Below are positions 33,748 to 44,400 of a stretch of 64,000 nucleotides of DNA, one piece after another. How positions within the stretch are numbered: the first letter of the stretch is position 1; each line of letters opens with the position of its first letter. The notes beneath the pieces are model-generated. The model made no database searches. It was not told the DNA's origin and worked only from the letters and a program-made list of their open reading frames with translations. Origin of the DNA: Gracilaria gracilis (Eukaryota; Rhodophyta; Florideophyceae; Gracilariales; Gracilariaceae); assembly GCA_030374805.1 (NCBI GenBank), contig JARGSG010000236.1:1-64000 (forward strand), written 5' to 3'. A program made the translations under genes and the position numbers.

Positions 33748-34290
33748 TGCGGTATAATTCACAAAAAGGGAGAGAGTCCGAAGCGGTCTTGAGACGGGAA
33801 AGGCGGTAGCGTACAGTCTTGTGACTGTAATGAATCCGAGCGGAGAGAAGGGGCGGAAGCACCGGGCGGTCGAGGGGAGAGTGGACGATTGGTATCACCA
33901 GGCACGTATAGGAACGTGCGGAAGGGTACGAACGGTCTGAGAAACCCAATAAAGGAGTAGCCGTGCGGTCTATCGTTAGCGCAAACTAGCGAAGAAGACG
34001 TTCGGCAGAAGATGCTTGTCGTTCACGATTGGGGCCTCGGGAGATCCGAGCTACAACTAAATATCGGGTCTGGGCCCCATCACTAACTACTGTACGATCG
34101 GTCTAATTTGCACTGTGACTACCAAGTCCGTACACGTGGCCAACTTGTACGCTGTGCCAACCCGTCCGGCACTTGATCACCAAATCATACACGTGGCGGT
34201 GCCACTGCACCAGCCCATCGTGCACTACCCCTTTGTACGTGAACGGCTGATCGGATACACTATGCACCAACTCGGGCCCACTATACTACA
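33748..34290 (-). repeat. 5' LTR of the chromovirus
   Basis: On the plus strand it starts TGCGGTATAATTCAC and ends CCCACTATACTACA, followed at once by the target duplicate GTGAC. It has the same length as the 3' LTR with about 20 differences. Confidence 0.9.
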
Positions 34291-35328
34291 GTGACGAAGA
34301 AGATGTGTCAGGAAGGTGAACGCTTCCGTTTTCGTACACACAGATGTCGGTATGGCCTTTGGTGTCAAGCTGGTGGAATTGGTAGGCTAGGCTTTGACGA
34401 AGATGAACGGACCCGGTATCACCTATTTCACGCTGGAAAAAAAATGGTCATCCAGCAGCTTGTACTTTGCGCTGGTGTATATCGACAGTTGCAAGTACTG
34501 GTCGAGTGCACACGGTGGGAGGTGATGATCGCCGTTGGGCGCGCCGTCAGTGCGCACATCTGCTGCGAAGGGCTCCGGGAGTGATGGCGGAGGCGGATGA
34601 AAAGAAGTGTGCAAGGACAACGGAATGCTGAAAGACGGGCAGTGGACGGCAATGTCGGAGGAAGCGAGAGAGTGTGGTGGAGACGTGGAAAGCAGCGACT
34701 CAACGCGATCAAGTGCGATGGGTGTGCGCGTCTGGATCTGCATCAGAAAGCAGGCAGGATGACGGCCACGAAAGGCGCGAGTGAAGTATGGAAAGTTTGC
34801 CAAGCAAAGGTAAGGGCATGTCGCGCGCTCGAAATCACACATACATGTGCATAACATTTTTTACCGAGCACAGAAAGTTACGCGTACCACCAACTGTACC
34901 CTTGCAAGATACACTCATGTGCACAGAAATTTCGTCTGTGAGTATGAGGCCACCAACGGCAAGGTGCAGGCGTGCAGCTCTCGGCATCCATCGCGATTGC
35001 TGTCACAACGGCGAAGTTTGGAGCTGATGCGAGCGATGCGAGAGCTCACAGTAGTATACATACCATGAGCTGGTGCAGCGGTTTACATCATAAGACCTTA
35101 ATCTATCCAGATCGCCATATCTTTGATCGTCGCAAAACGATTTCGTGCACATACAGCGATTTGCTGTTGAGCCAGGGCGTGAAGCACCATCGCGCCATTT
35201 GAGCTATAGTTCAAACCATCGAAACCATTTGTGAAGTGCAAGGAAGACACAAGGTATTCCCACGGGATATTTTGCGTTGGCGAGAAACGGTTATTGGGTG
35301 ATATTCTCCATCAAAGACACAATTAATT
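34291..35328 (+). other. Unrecognised plus-strand ORFs right of the chromovirus
   Basis: Consecutive frames at 34291-34584, 34597-34854 and 34972-35202 have balanced composition. The second contains a CxxC pair (KCDGCARLDLHQKAGR). They could be pieces of one decayed host gene, but no family is recognised and no intron borders are convincing. Confidence 0.2.
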
Positions 35329-35652
35329 TCAAAGTGATGGCGGGCACGTCTTAGTGAGTGCAACGATCATCGAAACAAGCTCATAATGCGCCCGATCCGG
35401 CGTGAAGAACGGAATGATTATTACATATCTCTTTACTGTAGTTTGCATGTTTCCGACTAGCAATTCTAATATTGCGAACTTCGATATAGATAGATACCCC
35501 TTGGCCAGACGCCGAGATCCTTGAATGCTGCAATTAGTGCCCCCAACCTCAACTGGCTCTTCTGAAACCTTGTGCGAAAAGAAATGCAGCGGCACTATTT
35601 CAATCAACCTTCCACGTCTCTTTTGTTTGTCAATGCGGCATGCACTGAACAC
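35329..35652 (-). CDS. Unrecognised ORF, ~107 residues
   Basis: The frame is open with balanced composition (GRLIEIVPLHFFSHKVSEEP, then KFAILELLVGNMQ) but starts at a GTG, with no clear ATG. It lies in a row of minus-strand host-like fragments (35.3-37.8 kb). No domain is recognised; it may be an exon or a decayed piece. Confidence 0.25.
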   Translation of the reverse strand: MFSACRIDKQKRRGRLIEIVPLHFFSHKVSEEPVEVGGTNCSIQGSRRLAKGYLSISKFAILELLVGNMQTTVKRYVIIIPFFTPDRAHYELVSMIVALTKTCPPSL

Positions 35653-35983
35653 TGCCAGTTGCCGTGACAGATATTATCAGCATGCTACAGAGACCATTCC
35701 GAAGGCGTTGCAGCGTTCTAAATTGCATTAATTCTAGTGATCAGCTCTATCGTATTCTTCTTTTCATGGTGAGAAGTGTAAATCTGGTAACGTATGCAAA
35801 GTAAGGAAGCCGAAATTATCAGTAATAAACACACAGAGAATGTTGTTGGAGTCGCCTTCATGTAAGACGGAATCATGTGTGACGGCGTTGATATAGAGAT
35901 GCTCATTATCCCATATGAATGCGCGCCAACCCACTGATGAATTTGAAATAGTGCTCTCTCTTCAGCTCGAAAACTTCGGCAAG

Positions 35984-36334
35984 CTAGTATTTCAATCTGA
36001 ACGTAACATCTTCATCCAGATAAATGTGTTTCTTCGGATGTGCTTCATCATCCACCAGAGGCACAGCCTTCAATTCCCACACGCGAAGCTTGTCAGCATT
36101 CAGAGGTGACAGATCAAACTTCATGTCATTGAAAATATGGCTGTTCCCTGCTAGTCGCTCGAAAGTTACCACCTGTTGCCACACACCGGCGACCGCTCCT
36201 CGCGCGCAGGCGTGGCTGGCGCGTAGTACTCACATAATTGTACTATCTTTGTAGGTGCAGTTGGAGAAAGTTGTGAAAACGAGGAAGAGAAAGTACAGAG
36301 TCAGTTTTTCACGCTCGCCGTTCCACCCAGCCAT
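35984..36334 (-). CDS. Possible small secreted or membrane protein with a DLSPL motif
   Basis: The ATG at 36334 starts MAGWNGEREKLTLYFLFLVF and continues TTFSNCTYKD, which fits a signal peptide or membrane anchor. A TGA follows directly after GTGAGT, a consensus splice donor. A GT..AG segment of 93 nt (ending GGGAACAG) would remove the stop and keep the frame. Downstream is MKFDLSPLNADKLRVWELKA, ending VTFRLKY at a TAG. FDLSPL is typical of mannose-6-phosphate-receptor-homology/ATG27-like lumenal domains, but the cysteines of that fold are mostly not visible. After the TAG the frame stays open for 24 more codons, so the end is uncertain. Confidence 0.35.
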
Positions 36335-36507
36335 GTAGAGCTACGAAGTATACAGTCATCATTTTTTAAACCTGTGGCCGTGTTTCTTACGCGTAGCTCT
36401 CACAAGGGCTATTCCCAAACGAAGGTCTTTCCAACTCAATTTGTAAAGCGCGGCGCTGCGTGGGACATCATTAAGGGACCACCGTGCAAATGGCGGGTTG
36501 TTGCTTA

Positions 36508-36840
36508 GCGGAAGACCATGACACGCCGCAAGGCCAGGAGATCCTGCTTATCACGAATTGACACGTAGTTTACTTCCAGCAGCCATAAATGCGTGTCAAC
36601 GTAGCGCAATATTTCAGATCTCTTCCATTCTCCGTCGGTTTCCAGAGTATCTTCCCGGTGCATACAGCGAGGCGTACTCGTAAATATTGTTGATGAAATA
36701 TTTAAAGCGATGACTGGGGTGCATCTTCGGGATCGGCGGCTTGTTGACTGTCAAAAAAGTGTCATCTTCAAAAACAACGCCAGGCGGATCGTGGCCGGCA
36801 GCGATAGGAATGGGTTTTGATCGAAGTCGCAACTCCCACT
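36508..36840 (-). pseudogene. Possible RluA-family pseudouridine synthase fragment
   Basis: The minus strand reads DPPGVVFEDDTFLTVNKPPI, then PKMHPSHRFKYFINNIYEYA. This matches the first core motif of RluA/RPUSD/DRAP-type synthases (vvyEDDdllvvNKPsGipvHPsGRf). The motif carrying the catalytic aspartate (HRLDR.TSG) is not found. After about 36670 the frame is lost among three competing frames, so this is a short decayed fragment or one exon. The upstream ATG is also unclear. The family call rests on one motif. Confidence 0.35.
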
Positions 36841-37059
36841 CACTCTACGCCACCGTTCAGTAAAAATTTATTGAGCTTGCTGAAGAAGATGACAAACATC
36901 AGACAAATTGGCAATGATTTTTGGAGTTATTCAGGTGTACACTGAGCCTAATGAACTGCTCTTTAAATTCTTGGGATGGACGTAGAGCATATCGCGGAGA
37001 TATGAGATTGGACCTGGAAACCAAGAGGCTTTTAAGGGTGAAACTACCTCAATAGATGA

Positions 37060-37775
37060 ACGAAGCAAGAATCGTTCGGTTCGGTGGATACAAAGGACGA
37101 TATTCCTTTCCATCTAACTCTTTCTTGTACCAAAGATGCTTGCTCTAGGCCCAGAGGAGTCTTTCGAACGCACCAACCATCATGAATGATATCCAGGAAT
37201 TTGTTTTGTCATAATGTTGAACCACAACCGCGACATGGTCACATACGTATAGTTTGGACACAAGACGAATTCCAACAAACCCCTACGAGGAATCTTCCTG
37301 ATCTTTGTTCCAGGCGGACATAAGCTTCTAAGCGTCCAATGACAAGAGAAGTTTCCAACCTCCATGAAATGTAAAATGTATGTACCCACAACCATTTGTC
37401 CCATCGATGACGTGGTGCACAGCGGGTTGTCCACAAAGTATGAAGCGTATGCTGCAAACCCCCAGTGGTACGAACATGTCTTGATCGAATTTCGAAGTGG
37501 TGTGGTAGCATGTGAAAAATGGTGAACTAAACGCGTTTCGAACTCTCTCTTGGCCTACGAAAAGGTCCTCGCAACCAGAGCAGTAGGTTGTACATCTCTG
37601 GTCTCGGTCGAAATTGGAGGGTAATGAGAACCATAGATCCGAGAAGTCTATCTATAAAGCAACGGATTGAGAAACAAGGGAACAAGATTCTCTACGGGGA
37701 ACAGTCTTCCAGCGAATCTGTGAGCCCAGATCTTTGAAGACAAGAATGAACCCGTCTGAAATGCGTCTTCAGTCT
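37060..37775 (-). pseudogene. TECR: Very-long-chain enoyl-CoA reductase (TECR/TSC13) pseudogene
   Basis: TECR is the ER-membrane enzyme for the last step of very-long-chain fatty acid elongation, with a steroid 5-alpha-reductase-type C-terminal domain. In order the minus strand shows FILVFKDLGSQIRWKTV, FPVENLVPLFLNPLLYR, a spacer with YGSHYPP, KREFETRLVHHFSHATTPLR, YHWGFAAYASYFVDNPL, GNFSCHWTLRSLCPPGTKIR, KIPRRGLLEF, LCPNYTYVTMSRLWF, and in another frame ISFMMVGAFERLLWA and YKKELDG. This is collinear with the last two thirds of TECR. At least two frame changes and three in-frame stops make it dead. No introns are present, so it is a retrocopy or comes from an intron-poor gene. The N-terminal part is lost beside the transposon end at 37839. 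Confidence 0.85.
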
Positions 37776-37838
37776 CGTTTTATATAGAATCGCTGCCCAT
37801 CAGAATAGTACTTGGCGACTGTCTTGCCATGTCGGTGT

Positions 37839-40190
37839 TATCAGAATGCTAGTTTTGGTGTCAAAAATAACCGAATTAAAATGATCGAAAAACCGGTGAA
37901 CGTATCTAAATTTGGATGTGTTTAATTTCCGAATATATTTCCACATTTCCACTTGTGCTAGTTTGTGTGGAAAGAATAATTCACGATTATTTCCATCATT
38001 GCTAGTTTCGATGGAAGACAAACTAGCGTGTTAATTCCGTTCATGCTAGTTTTTGAACCCAATGTAAGTGTGTAAGTGGCATATATTTAGAACTATACGG
38101 TGACGAGTAGGGATATATATACATAGATAGCTACTTACGGAACCCGTGTAGAAGAATACAAACCCTTCGAATAAGAAATCTCTATATAGATACAGCGCAT
38201 CTATTCAACAATTCTCATATTAAATATCGGCCGTTTATTCTCTCACTATTGAAACACCTTCGCATCACGTGCCACCTCCCCCATCAATCCATCCGACCCT
38301 CTGTGCGCCATATTATGTTCCTCGCTACGTATTTCCCTCTCTTCCAACACCCCCACACCGCTCCCCGCCATGTTTAAATGCTGTTATGAAGGCTGCTCCC
38401 TCCTTGCTCGCACCATCCCCGCCATTCAAAGGCAACAAAGAAAATGCCCAAGCCGCCTCACCTCCGACAAGCATTTCCCCTCCCCCGACGGCAATTTCCC
38501 TCTCTTCTCCTCAAACAAAAAGTGTCACAAGTCCACCCCCCAACTCCCACCACCACCCCCACCTCCTCTCTCCAATTACTCCTCCGATAACGTCTCCATC
38601 GCCGACAACGACTCCTACCACCAGCAACATCTCTCCCTCTCCGTCCACACCCAAAACACCTACCATATCGTAGGCACCTCCGTCTGCCACCTTTCCCCTC
38701 CCCATTTCCTCCACCGCCCCTTCCTTCCCTCTCCTCAACAACCCCCACCTCAAACGAATGGTCCTCTCCATCTCTTCCATTGCTTCCACCCTCGGCCACC
38801 GCAAAACAGACGAGCTCATCTCTCCCCTCTAAGACCCCGCCCTTTCCAAATTCCGTCTTCTACAATGCCCTCTCCGCCCCCTTTCAGTGTCCAAAACTTC
38901 AAACAGACCTCTTCCAACACCAATTCAGCAACATTGGTTTCACCCCCGCCACCCTCCACTACCCGCAGCACCTCTTCACAGCCACTAACTTACGAAAGGA
39001 TGTTTTGCAAACCCTTTAACGACAACTTCCACTCGCACACTCCGACAACACGTTCTTCCACCACTTCCTCCATACAACCTCCCTTGGCTCGCCCGCTTTC
39101 GCCCACCCCATTGATTCCTCTCTCTGAAAAGAAGATGTCCCAGCCCTCAAGCTGGCAATCATGCAGTCGTCCAACGACTCTTACATCGGGCAAGCCCCCA
39201 AAAGCACCGGTATCGACTCTTTCATCGGCTTCGTCCAAGCATACTCAGACAAGTCCTCCAACTCTTTCAAATCCTCTTCCAGCACCACCCACCCCCTTCA
39301 CATCACCCTAATCACATTCTCCGATTCATTCCGTCCCAAATGTATTACTGGCAACCTCACACTTCTTGGATACCAGCTAATCTCTCTCTATCTGGCCACC
39401 GGATCCCCAGGCTTCGATTGCATTCCCCAAACCTTTTCCAGTCTCTTCCGCTCTACCAAAATGTAACTCATCCAGCGTGCCATCTCCAACCTCCTTAACT
39501 CTTTTCTCTCCTCCAGCCTCACTGGCTTCAGCTTTTGTGACGCTAATGGCGTGCTCTGCCATTGTTCCAAAGTCAACGCCAGCTAATGCGCAGGCATCCC
39601 AGAAGCAAAGAAAATTGTCTGCATCTCCCGCGACACCCGCCCCCAGCATCCATGCCACCGATGTACCGTCCGCTGCTCCGAGCTCAATCTACGAACTCCA
39701 TTACCCCCTCTTCGATCCCAGACCCAGGCGCTCGCTGCCCCCTAATCACACTCAGCCCTCCTCCAAGAGGCTGAGAAGGCTTACCTCGCCAGAAACCCTA
39801 GAATCGCCCGAAACATCAAGGAACAGGCCGTTGAAGCATTCCACTCACTTTTTCTTGCAAAATAGTTCTCTCTCTCAGAGTCTTACCCTCTTCTCAACAT
39901 TACCTCTCTCCTCTCCCCTTGGAACATCTTCCCCTTCGAATCACTCCATAAATTCTACCTCTGCATCTCCAGATTTTTTCCTGCAGTACCTTCCGCTTCG
40001 ATTCATTCAGTAAATTGCACCTCATCGTTTTCAAGCTCATCATGCTGGTCTCTATCTAGTAAATCAGGGAAGAAGCATTCGCTATAGTATTTCGTTCACC
40101 TACAGCTCGAACATCCTTCCATTTCGTCCGTTATTCCATCCTCGAACAATATATCACCCTCCCCGCAACTCCAAAACGCCCGATTGGTAG
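37839..40190 (+). mobile_element. KDZ/Plavaka-like DNA transposon, copy B
   Basis: The left end reads ATCAGAATGCTAGTTTTGG, the inverted form of the ends at 1388, 4699 and 49427. About 400 bp of subterminal AT-rich sequence matches copy A inverted. The transposase-like coding strand follows. The right limit is approximate because no matching terminus was found, and the C-terminal part of the transposase with its last catalytic residue appears to be missing. Confidence 0.6.
38370..40150 (+). pseudogene. KDZ/Plavaka-like transposase, decayed
   Basis: ATG at 38370. Parts in order: a Cys-rich start (CCYEGCSLLARTIPAIQRQQ); a Pro/Ser-rich linker; LKRMVLSISSIASTLGHRKT; LFQHQFSNIGFTPATLHYPQ; IGFVQAYSDKSSNSFKSSSS followed by HPLHITLITFSDSFRPK; CHRCTVRCSELN; and a stretch ending SPWNIFPFESLHKFYLCISR. 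The SDK block with its following PL(H/Y) strand and the late FxxD/ESLHxxxLGxxR-type block are the layout I know from Plavaka/KDZ proteins. In that family the SDK aspartate is the first catalytic residue. Several stops and frame changes interrupt it. The assignment is from motif memory only. Confidence 0.5.
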
Positions 40191-41204
40191 TTTAGTTGGC
40201 GAGTGTGCCGTTAGTGGCATGGAACGGTCAGAATAGGAATGAATCTTTTACGTGTGCGTACGTACCTGCGGTTGTGACAAAAATAGAAGGTACGGAACGT
40301 CAGGAGCGATTGAGGTTTGTAAAAAGGTTCCAAACACCGTGAACACATAGTAGAGATATACCGAACGACCGGTTGAATACAGATCCGCATGAGGAATATT
40401 AATTTCGTGGATCGGACCCTCACCCGCTACTCATAGTGAATTGCGGAAAAGAAAAGTTGCATAAGTAGGTTCCTTTCTACCTCGTAAGTACGTAACACAG
40501 TGTGCAACGGCCACTGCACCACGTGGCAAAGATGTCTCCTGTTATGGTCTGTAAGTTTTCTAAAACTCTCACCACGTGTACTACCTTTCATACAGCTCCT
40601 CTTACAATCATTTTCCGACGTTTGCCAGCAGACACACTCTTTCTATTGTCGACAGATCCTCCTCCATTTGAGATACTCGTGAGCTCTGGAGCATTATTAT
40701 TTTGAGAGGTACAATATGTTGTAATGTAGCCAGAAAAAGTGTACTTTATTGCCAAATCACCACTCTTAGTCATGCTAGGTAGCGAATAACCGAATCACCA
40801 TAATACCTGTTTAAGTATCCAACTATTTTATATGTATAAAACCCTACGCTCAAAGGGAATGTCACCACACTTCCATGGTGCCACTATTTCATTCACAGGT
40901 TTCAATTCGTTTTGCAAAATAGTTAGCATGAACCTAGAGACAATCACATACTACCAAACTTGCTGGGTCAATTGGACAGGCGAACTAGGTATTATGGATT
41001 CTAATCCGTAAAATTGATAAGCACCTACTCTGGGCCACCCCGCGGCATATATTCAGAAGGAGACACCAGCAAAGTCTGAAAGTGTTCCGGAGCGAGAGAG
41101 AACTGCATTGATACATCGATATAGTCCCAGTACTGCTTAAGGCCGGCATCCATGCAGAGAAAGAATTACATCATTTCTGGTTTGCCGGGTCCTCTGAACA
41201 GCGC
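40191..41204. other. No gene recognised
   Basis: Mixed-composition DNA with only short frames. Nothing repeated elsewhere in the window was noticed. Confidence 0.4.
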
Positions 41205-44200
41205 ACCGAAGTAGCGCGGCGCTTCATCGGGGCCTCGATGAAGCGCCACGTCCGCCCAGTCCACTGTCCAAAAAAAAATTTTATTTTCAACTCATTAAAA
41301 CGACAGCCTGAGACAACGGCGGGAGGTATCTTGGCGCTTCACCGATGCTGTTCAGGGGGCCCACCTTTTTAATGAGTTGAAAAAAAAAAATTTCGGACAG
41401 CGGATCAGTTTGTGGTGGCGCTTCTTCAGTGCCTCGATGAAGCGCCACGACACCCGGATCCACTGTCAACGGCACGCTGGTGGTGCCACGTATGCCACTA
41501 ACACAGGTGTTCCACACAGAGCGCGTTGGGACAGCGGACCAGGGTGGCGTGGCGCTTCATCGGTGCACCGATGGAGCGCTACGACATCCGGGTCCGCTGT
41601 AGTCGGCGCACTGGTGGTGCCATGTATGCCACTACCAAAAGGTTTGCCACACACGGGGCGTTGGGACAGCGAACCAGGGTTGCATGGCGCTTCATTGCTG
41701 CGCCGATGAAGCGCCACGACACCCACTCCTCTGCCCAAACGCGCTGTGTGTGCTGAAGCTCGGAATCTGGTATTCGTGGCACCGGCTACTGGCCATAAGC
41801 CATGAAGTTGGAGTGCCCCCCGGCCCGATTGCCAAGCATGTTGAGTGATGAAGCTAGAGTTCTGTGAGAGGTGGCACCTCTAGCGTCCCATTGATAGCGA
41901 ACAAAGTTGCCGTGGCGCTTCATTGGTGCACCGACGAAGCGCCACGACACCTCCGTCCACTGTCCCAGGGTCTCATTTTAATTAATTGAAAATACATAAT
42001 CTTTTTAGGACAGCGGTCCAGGGTAGCGTGGCGCTCCATTGGTGCAGCGATGAAGTGCAACGAGACCCCACTTTACTGTCCTACTTGTCCCTACTAATAA
42101 CTCCACCTATATCTCCACATTTATTTAGTTCCGTATCTCTCGCGTCTTGACGCTTTCCTTAACATCTCTTTGGCGCATCACGTGCCACCGATGAAGTACC
42201 ACTTCGCCTTCATTCCCTGTCCGCGTGCCATGAAATATAAAGCTGGAGTTTCTGTAGGTCTGCTTTTTCCGCGTGTGGACCGCAAACCCCGTTATGGCAC
42301 CCGCCACAGTGCATTGACGGGGTAGACGGTAGATCGAGGTGAAGTGTGGTTCATAGACGTAACGATGAAGCGCCATTGCACTCCTGGCCATTTCCCAGTC
42401 GTCGTGTTTTCCGAAGAATGTAATACGAACCTTTCCCTGAGGGAATAAGATTTTTACACTTCCACCAAGATATTGGTCTTTCTAAAATCCAAATAATAAT
42501 ATAAATATATATAGCAATGGAGTTGAGTCAATTCTACAATAATGTCACAGTGGCGACTATCTGCCGCGGACACCGTTCGGCCGATACATATCGCTGCATA
42601 GCCGTAGGCGAAACACGCGAGTCTCTACAGACTACTGTTACGCCCGAATGCTCGTGCGCAAACATGATAAAAATCATTCTTTTATAGAAAAGGTTCACAT
42701 GAAGTTAAATTCTTCTTTATGGTGGCTTTGAACCTAGTAACACACCTATGGGGCTGCATATTTTAAGCACGTTCGTATGATGAGCAATGTTGCGGATGCT
42801 CTCCAGATACCCCAAATTATTTTGTCAGGGTGGTTTGAATCCCTCCAAATGCCTCGAAGACCGGCGGTCTAGACCACCCGCTGGACAGTGGATCCGGGCG
42901 TCGCGGCGCTTGATAGCGGACCAAGGTGCCGTGGCGCTTCATTGGTGCACCGATGAAGCGCCACGGCACCTCCGTCCACTGTCCAAGGCTGTCGTTTTAA
43001 TTAATTGAAAATACATAATCTTTTTGGGACAGCAAACCGGGGCCCCGGCTTAGAACTTTTTTCATTTTTGTGAGTGCAAGTGGAGCGCATCTTTTGCAGA
43101 GTTCAGCATCCACCTCCACTCCATGTATACGCCGTTCGCGCTTCAAATAGACACCCTTGTCAGGGCAGATTAATTATTTTAATAGTTTATTTCATTATTG
43201 TGAGTGCGCGCGGAGTGCATTTGGACATCGCGGGGGGCAGACTACGAACAATGTGGGCACAGAAGGAGTGCAGTGTGTATCGTTTGCACTCCATATGCGT
43301 TCAATCTGCTTAGCAAGCGTTCTCCAATCGGACATCACGAAATTAAGCTGCAAACGCAGATTGCGCGCACTCAATATGAAGTTCGTTTGGCATCCATGTA
43401 TCCTCCACAGATGCCATCCACCCTCAAATTGCACTCCCCTTTCTCCAAAAATTTCTTATAGGGGGGTGGAGTTGCGCTTCCCCGATGCACCGATGAAGCG
43501 CCACGACACCCCAGTCTACTGTCTTACTTGTCCTTTCTAACAACTCCGCGTACATCTCCACATTAATTTAGTTCCGTATCTCTCGCGTCTTCACGCTTTC
43601 CATAACAGCCCTTTAATGCATCACGTGTAACCAATAAAGTGCCACTTCACCTTAATCTCCTAACCGCGCGCCATTGAAAATGAAGCCGGAGTTCTTGTAG
43701 GTCCACTTCCTCCGCGTTTCGACCACAGAACCCGCCGTGCGACCCACTACTGTGCATTGACGCGGTGGACGTTAGACCGGAGTGAATTGTGGTTCATGGA
43801 TGCAACGATGAAGCGCCATTGCACTCCTAGCCATTACCCAGTCGTCGTGTCTTCCGAAGAATGTAATAAGAATATCTCCGTAAGAAAATGAAACTTTTAC
43901 TCTTCCACCAAGATATTGGCCTTTCCAAAATCCAAGTAATACTATAAATATATATAGCAATAGAATTGCGTCAATTGTACATTAATGTCACAGGGGCGAC
44001 TGCCTGGCGCAGATACCGTCCGATCAATATATATCGCTGCGAAGCCGTAGACGAAACACGCGCGTCTCCACAGACTACTGTCACGCACGAATGCTCGTGC
44101 GCAAACATGATATAAGTCATCCTCTTACAGAATACGTTCATATGAAGTTAAATCCTTCTCAACGGGGACTTTGGGCGTAGTACCACAATTATGAGGCTGC

Positions 44201-44400
44201 ATATATTAATCACGTTGGCATAGTGAGCCTTGCAGCAGATGCTCTTGAAGCACCCTAAATTAGTGTTTTATGGTGGTTTTCATTCCCTCCAAATGCATCG
44301 AGGACCGGCAGCCTAGACCACCCGCCGGACAGCGAACCCGGGTGTCGCGGCGCTTCACGGGTGCACCGATGAGGCGCAACTGCACATCGGTCCGCTGTCC
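41205..44400. repeat. Cluster of ~70-bp palindromic hairpins
   Basis: About nine copies lie near 41205, 41396, 41528, 41663, 41893, 42008, 42912, 43463 and 44327, with partial ones near 42355, 42882 and 43030. The best copies start GGACAGCGGACC and centre on GTGGCGCTTCATCGGTGCAC, followed by its complement CGATGAAGCGCCAC, and end GGGTCCGCTGTCC. Both arms stay complementary while their sequence varies between copies. One more foldback (TTTTCAACTCATTAA ... TTAATGAGTTGAAAA) lies at 41282-41390. No protein gene is seen in the cluster. Confidence 0.65.
41893..44330 (+). repeat. Tandem duplication of ~1 kb, second copy with a ~430-bp insertion
   Basis: Copy 1 spans about 41893-42911 and copy 2 about 42912-44330, in the same orientation. 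Shared blocks include TTAATTGAAAATACATAATC, AGTTCCGTATCTCTCGCGTC, GTGCATTGACG and ATGTCACAGKGGCGACT. By eye identity is about 80%. Copy 2 carries extra sequence at about 43045-43463, inserted in the middle of one of the palindromic hairpins. Confidence 0.6.

Larger units (their letters stand above)
23145..34290 (-). mobile_element. Nearly whole chromovirus (Ty3/gypsy) with antisense ORFs
   Basis: The element is 11,146 bp long, bounded by two 543-bp LTRs and a perfect 5-bp target duplication, GTGAC (23140-23144 and 34291-34295). Minus-strand order: 5' LTR, gag, protease, reverse transcriptase, RNase H, integrase, chromodomain. About 3.6 kb follows that contains two plus-strand ORFs, then a purine-rich tract next to the 3' LTR. 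After the 5' LTR the minus strand reads TTGGTCTCCCGACC, a candidate primer site starting TGG. By eye the LTRs differ at about 20 of 543 sites (about 96% identical), so the insertion is fairly young. The gag-pol reading shows a handful of breaks (roughly four to eight), so it looks almost but not fully intact. Confidence 0.9.

Noticed and set aside
41205-44400. CRISPR array
   Set aside because: Repeats are self-complementary hairpins with irregular spacing and variable sequence; there are no unique equal-length spacers and no cas genes.
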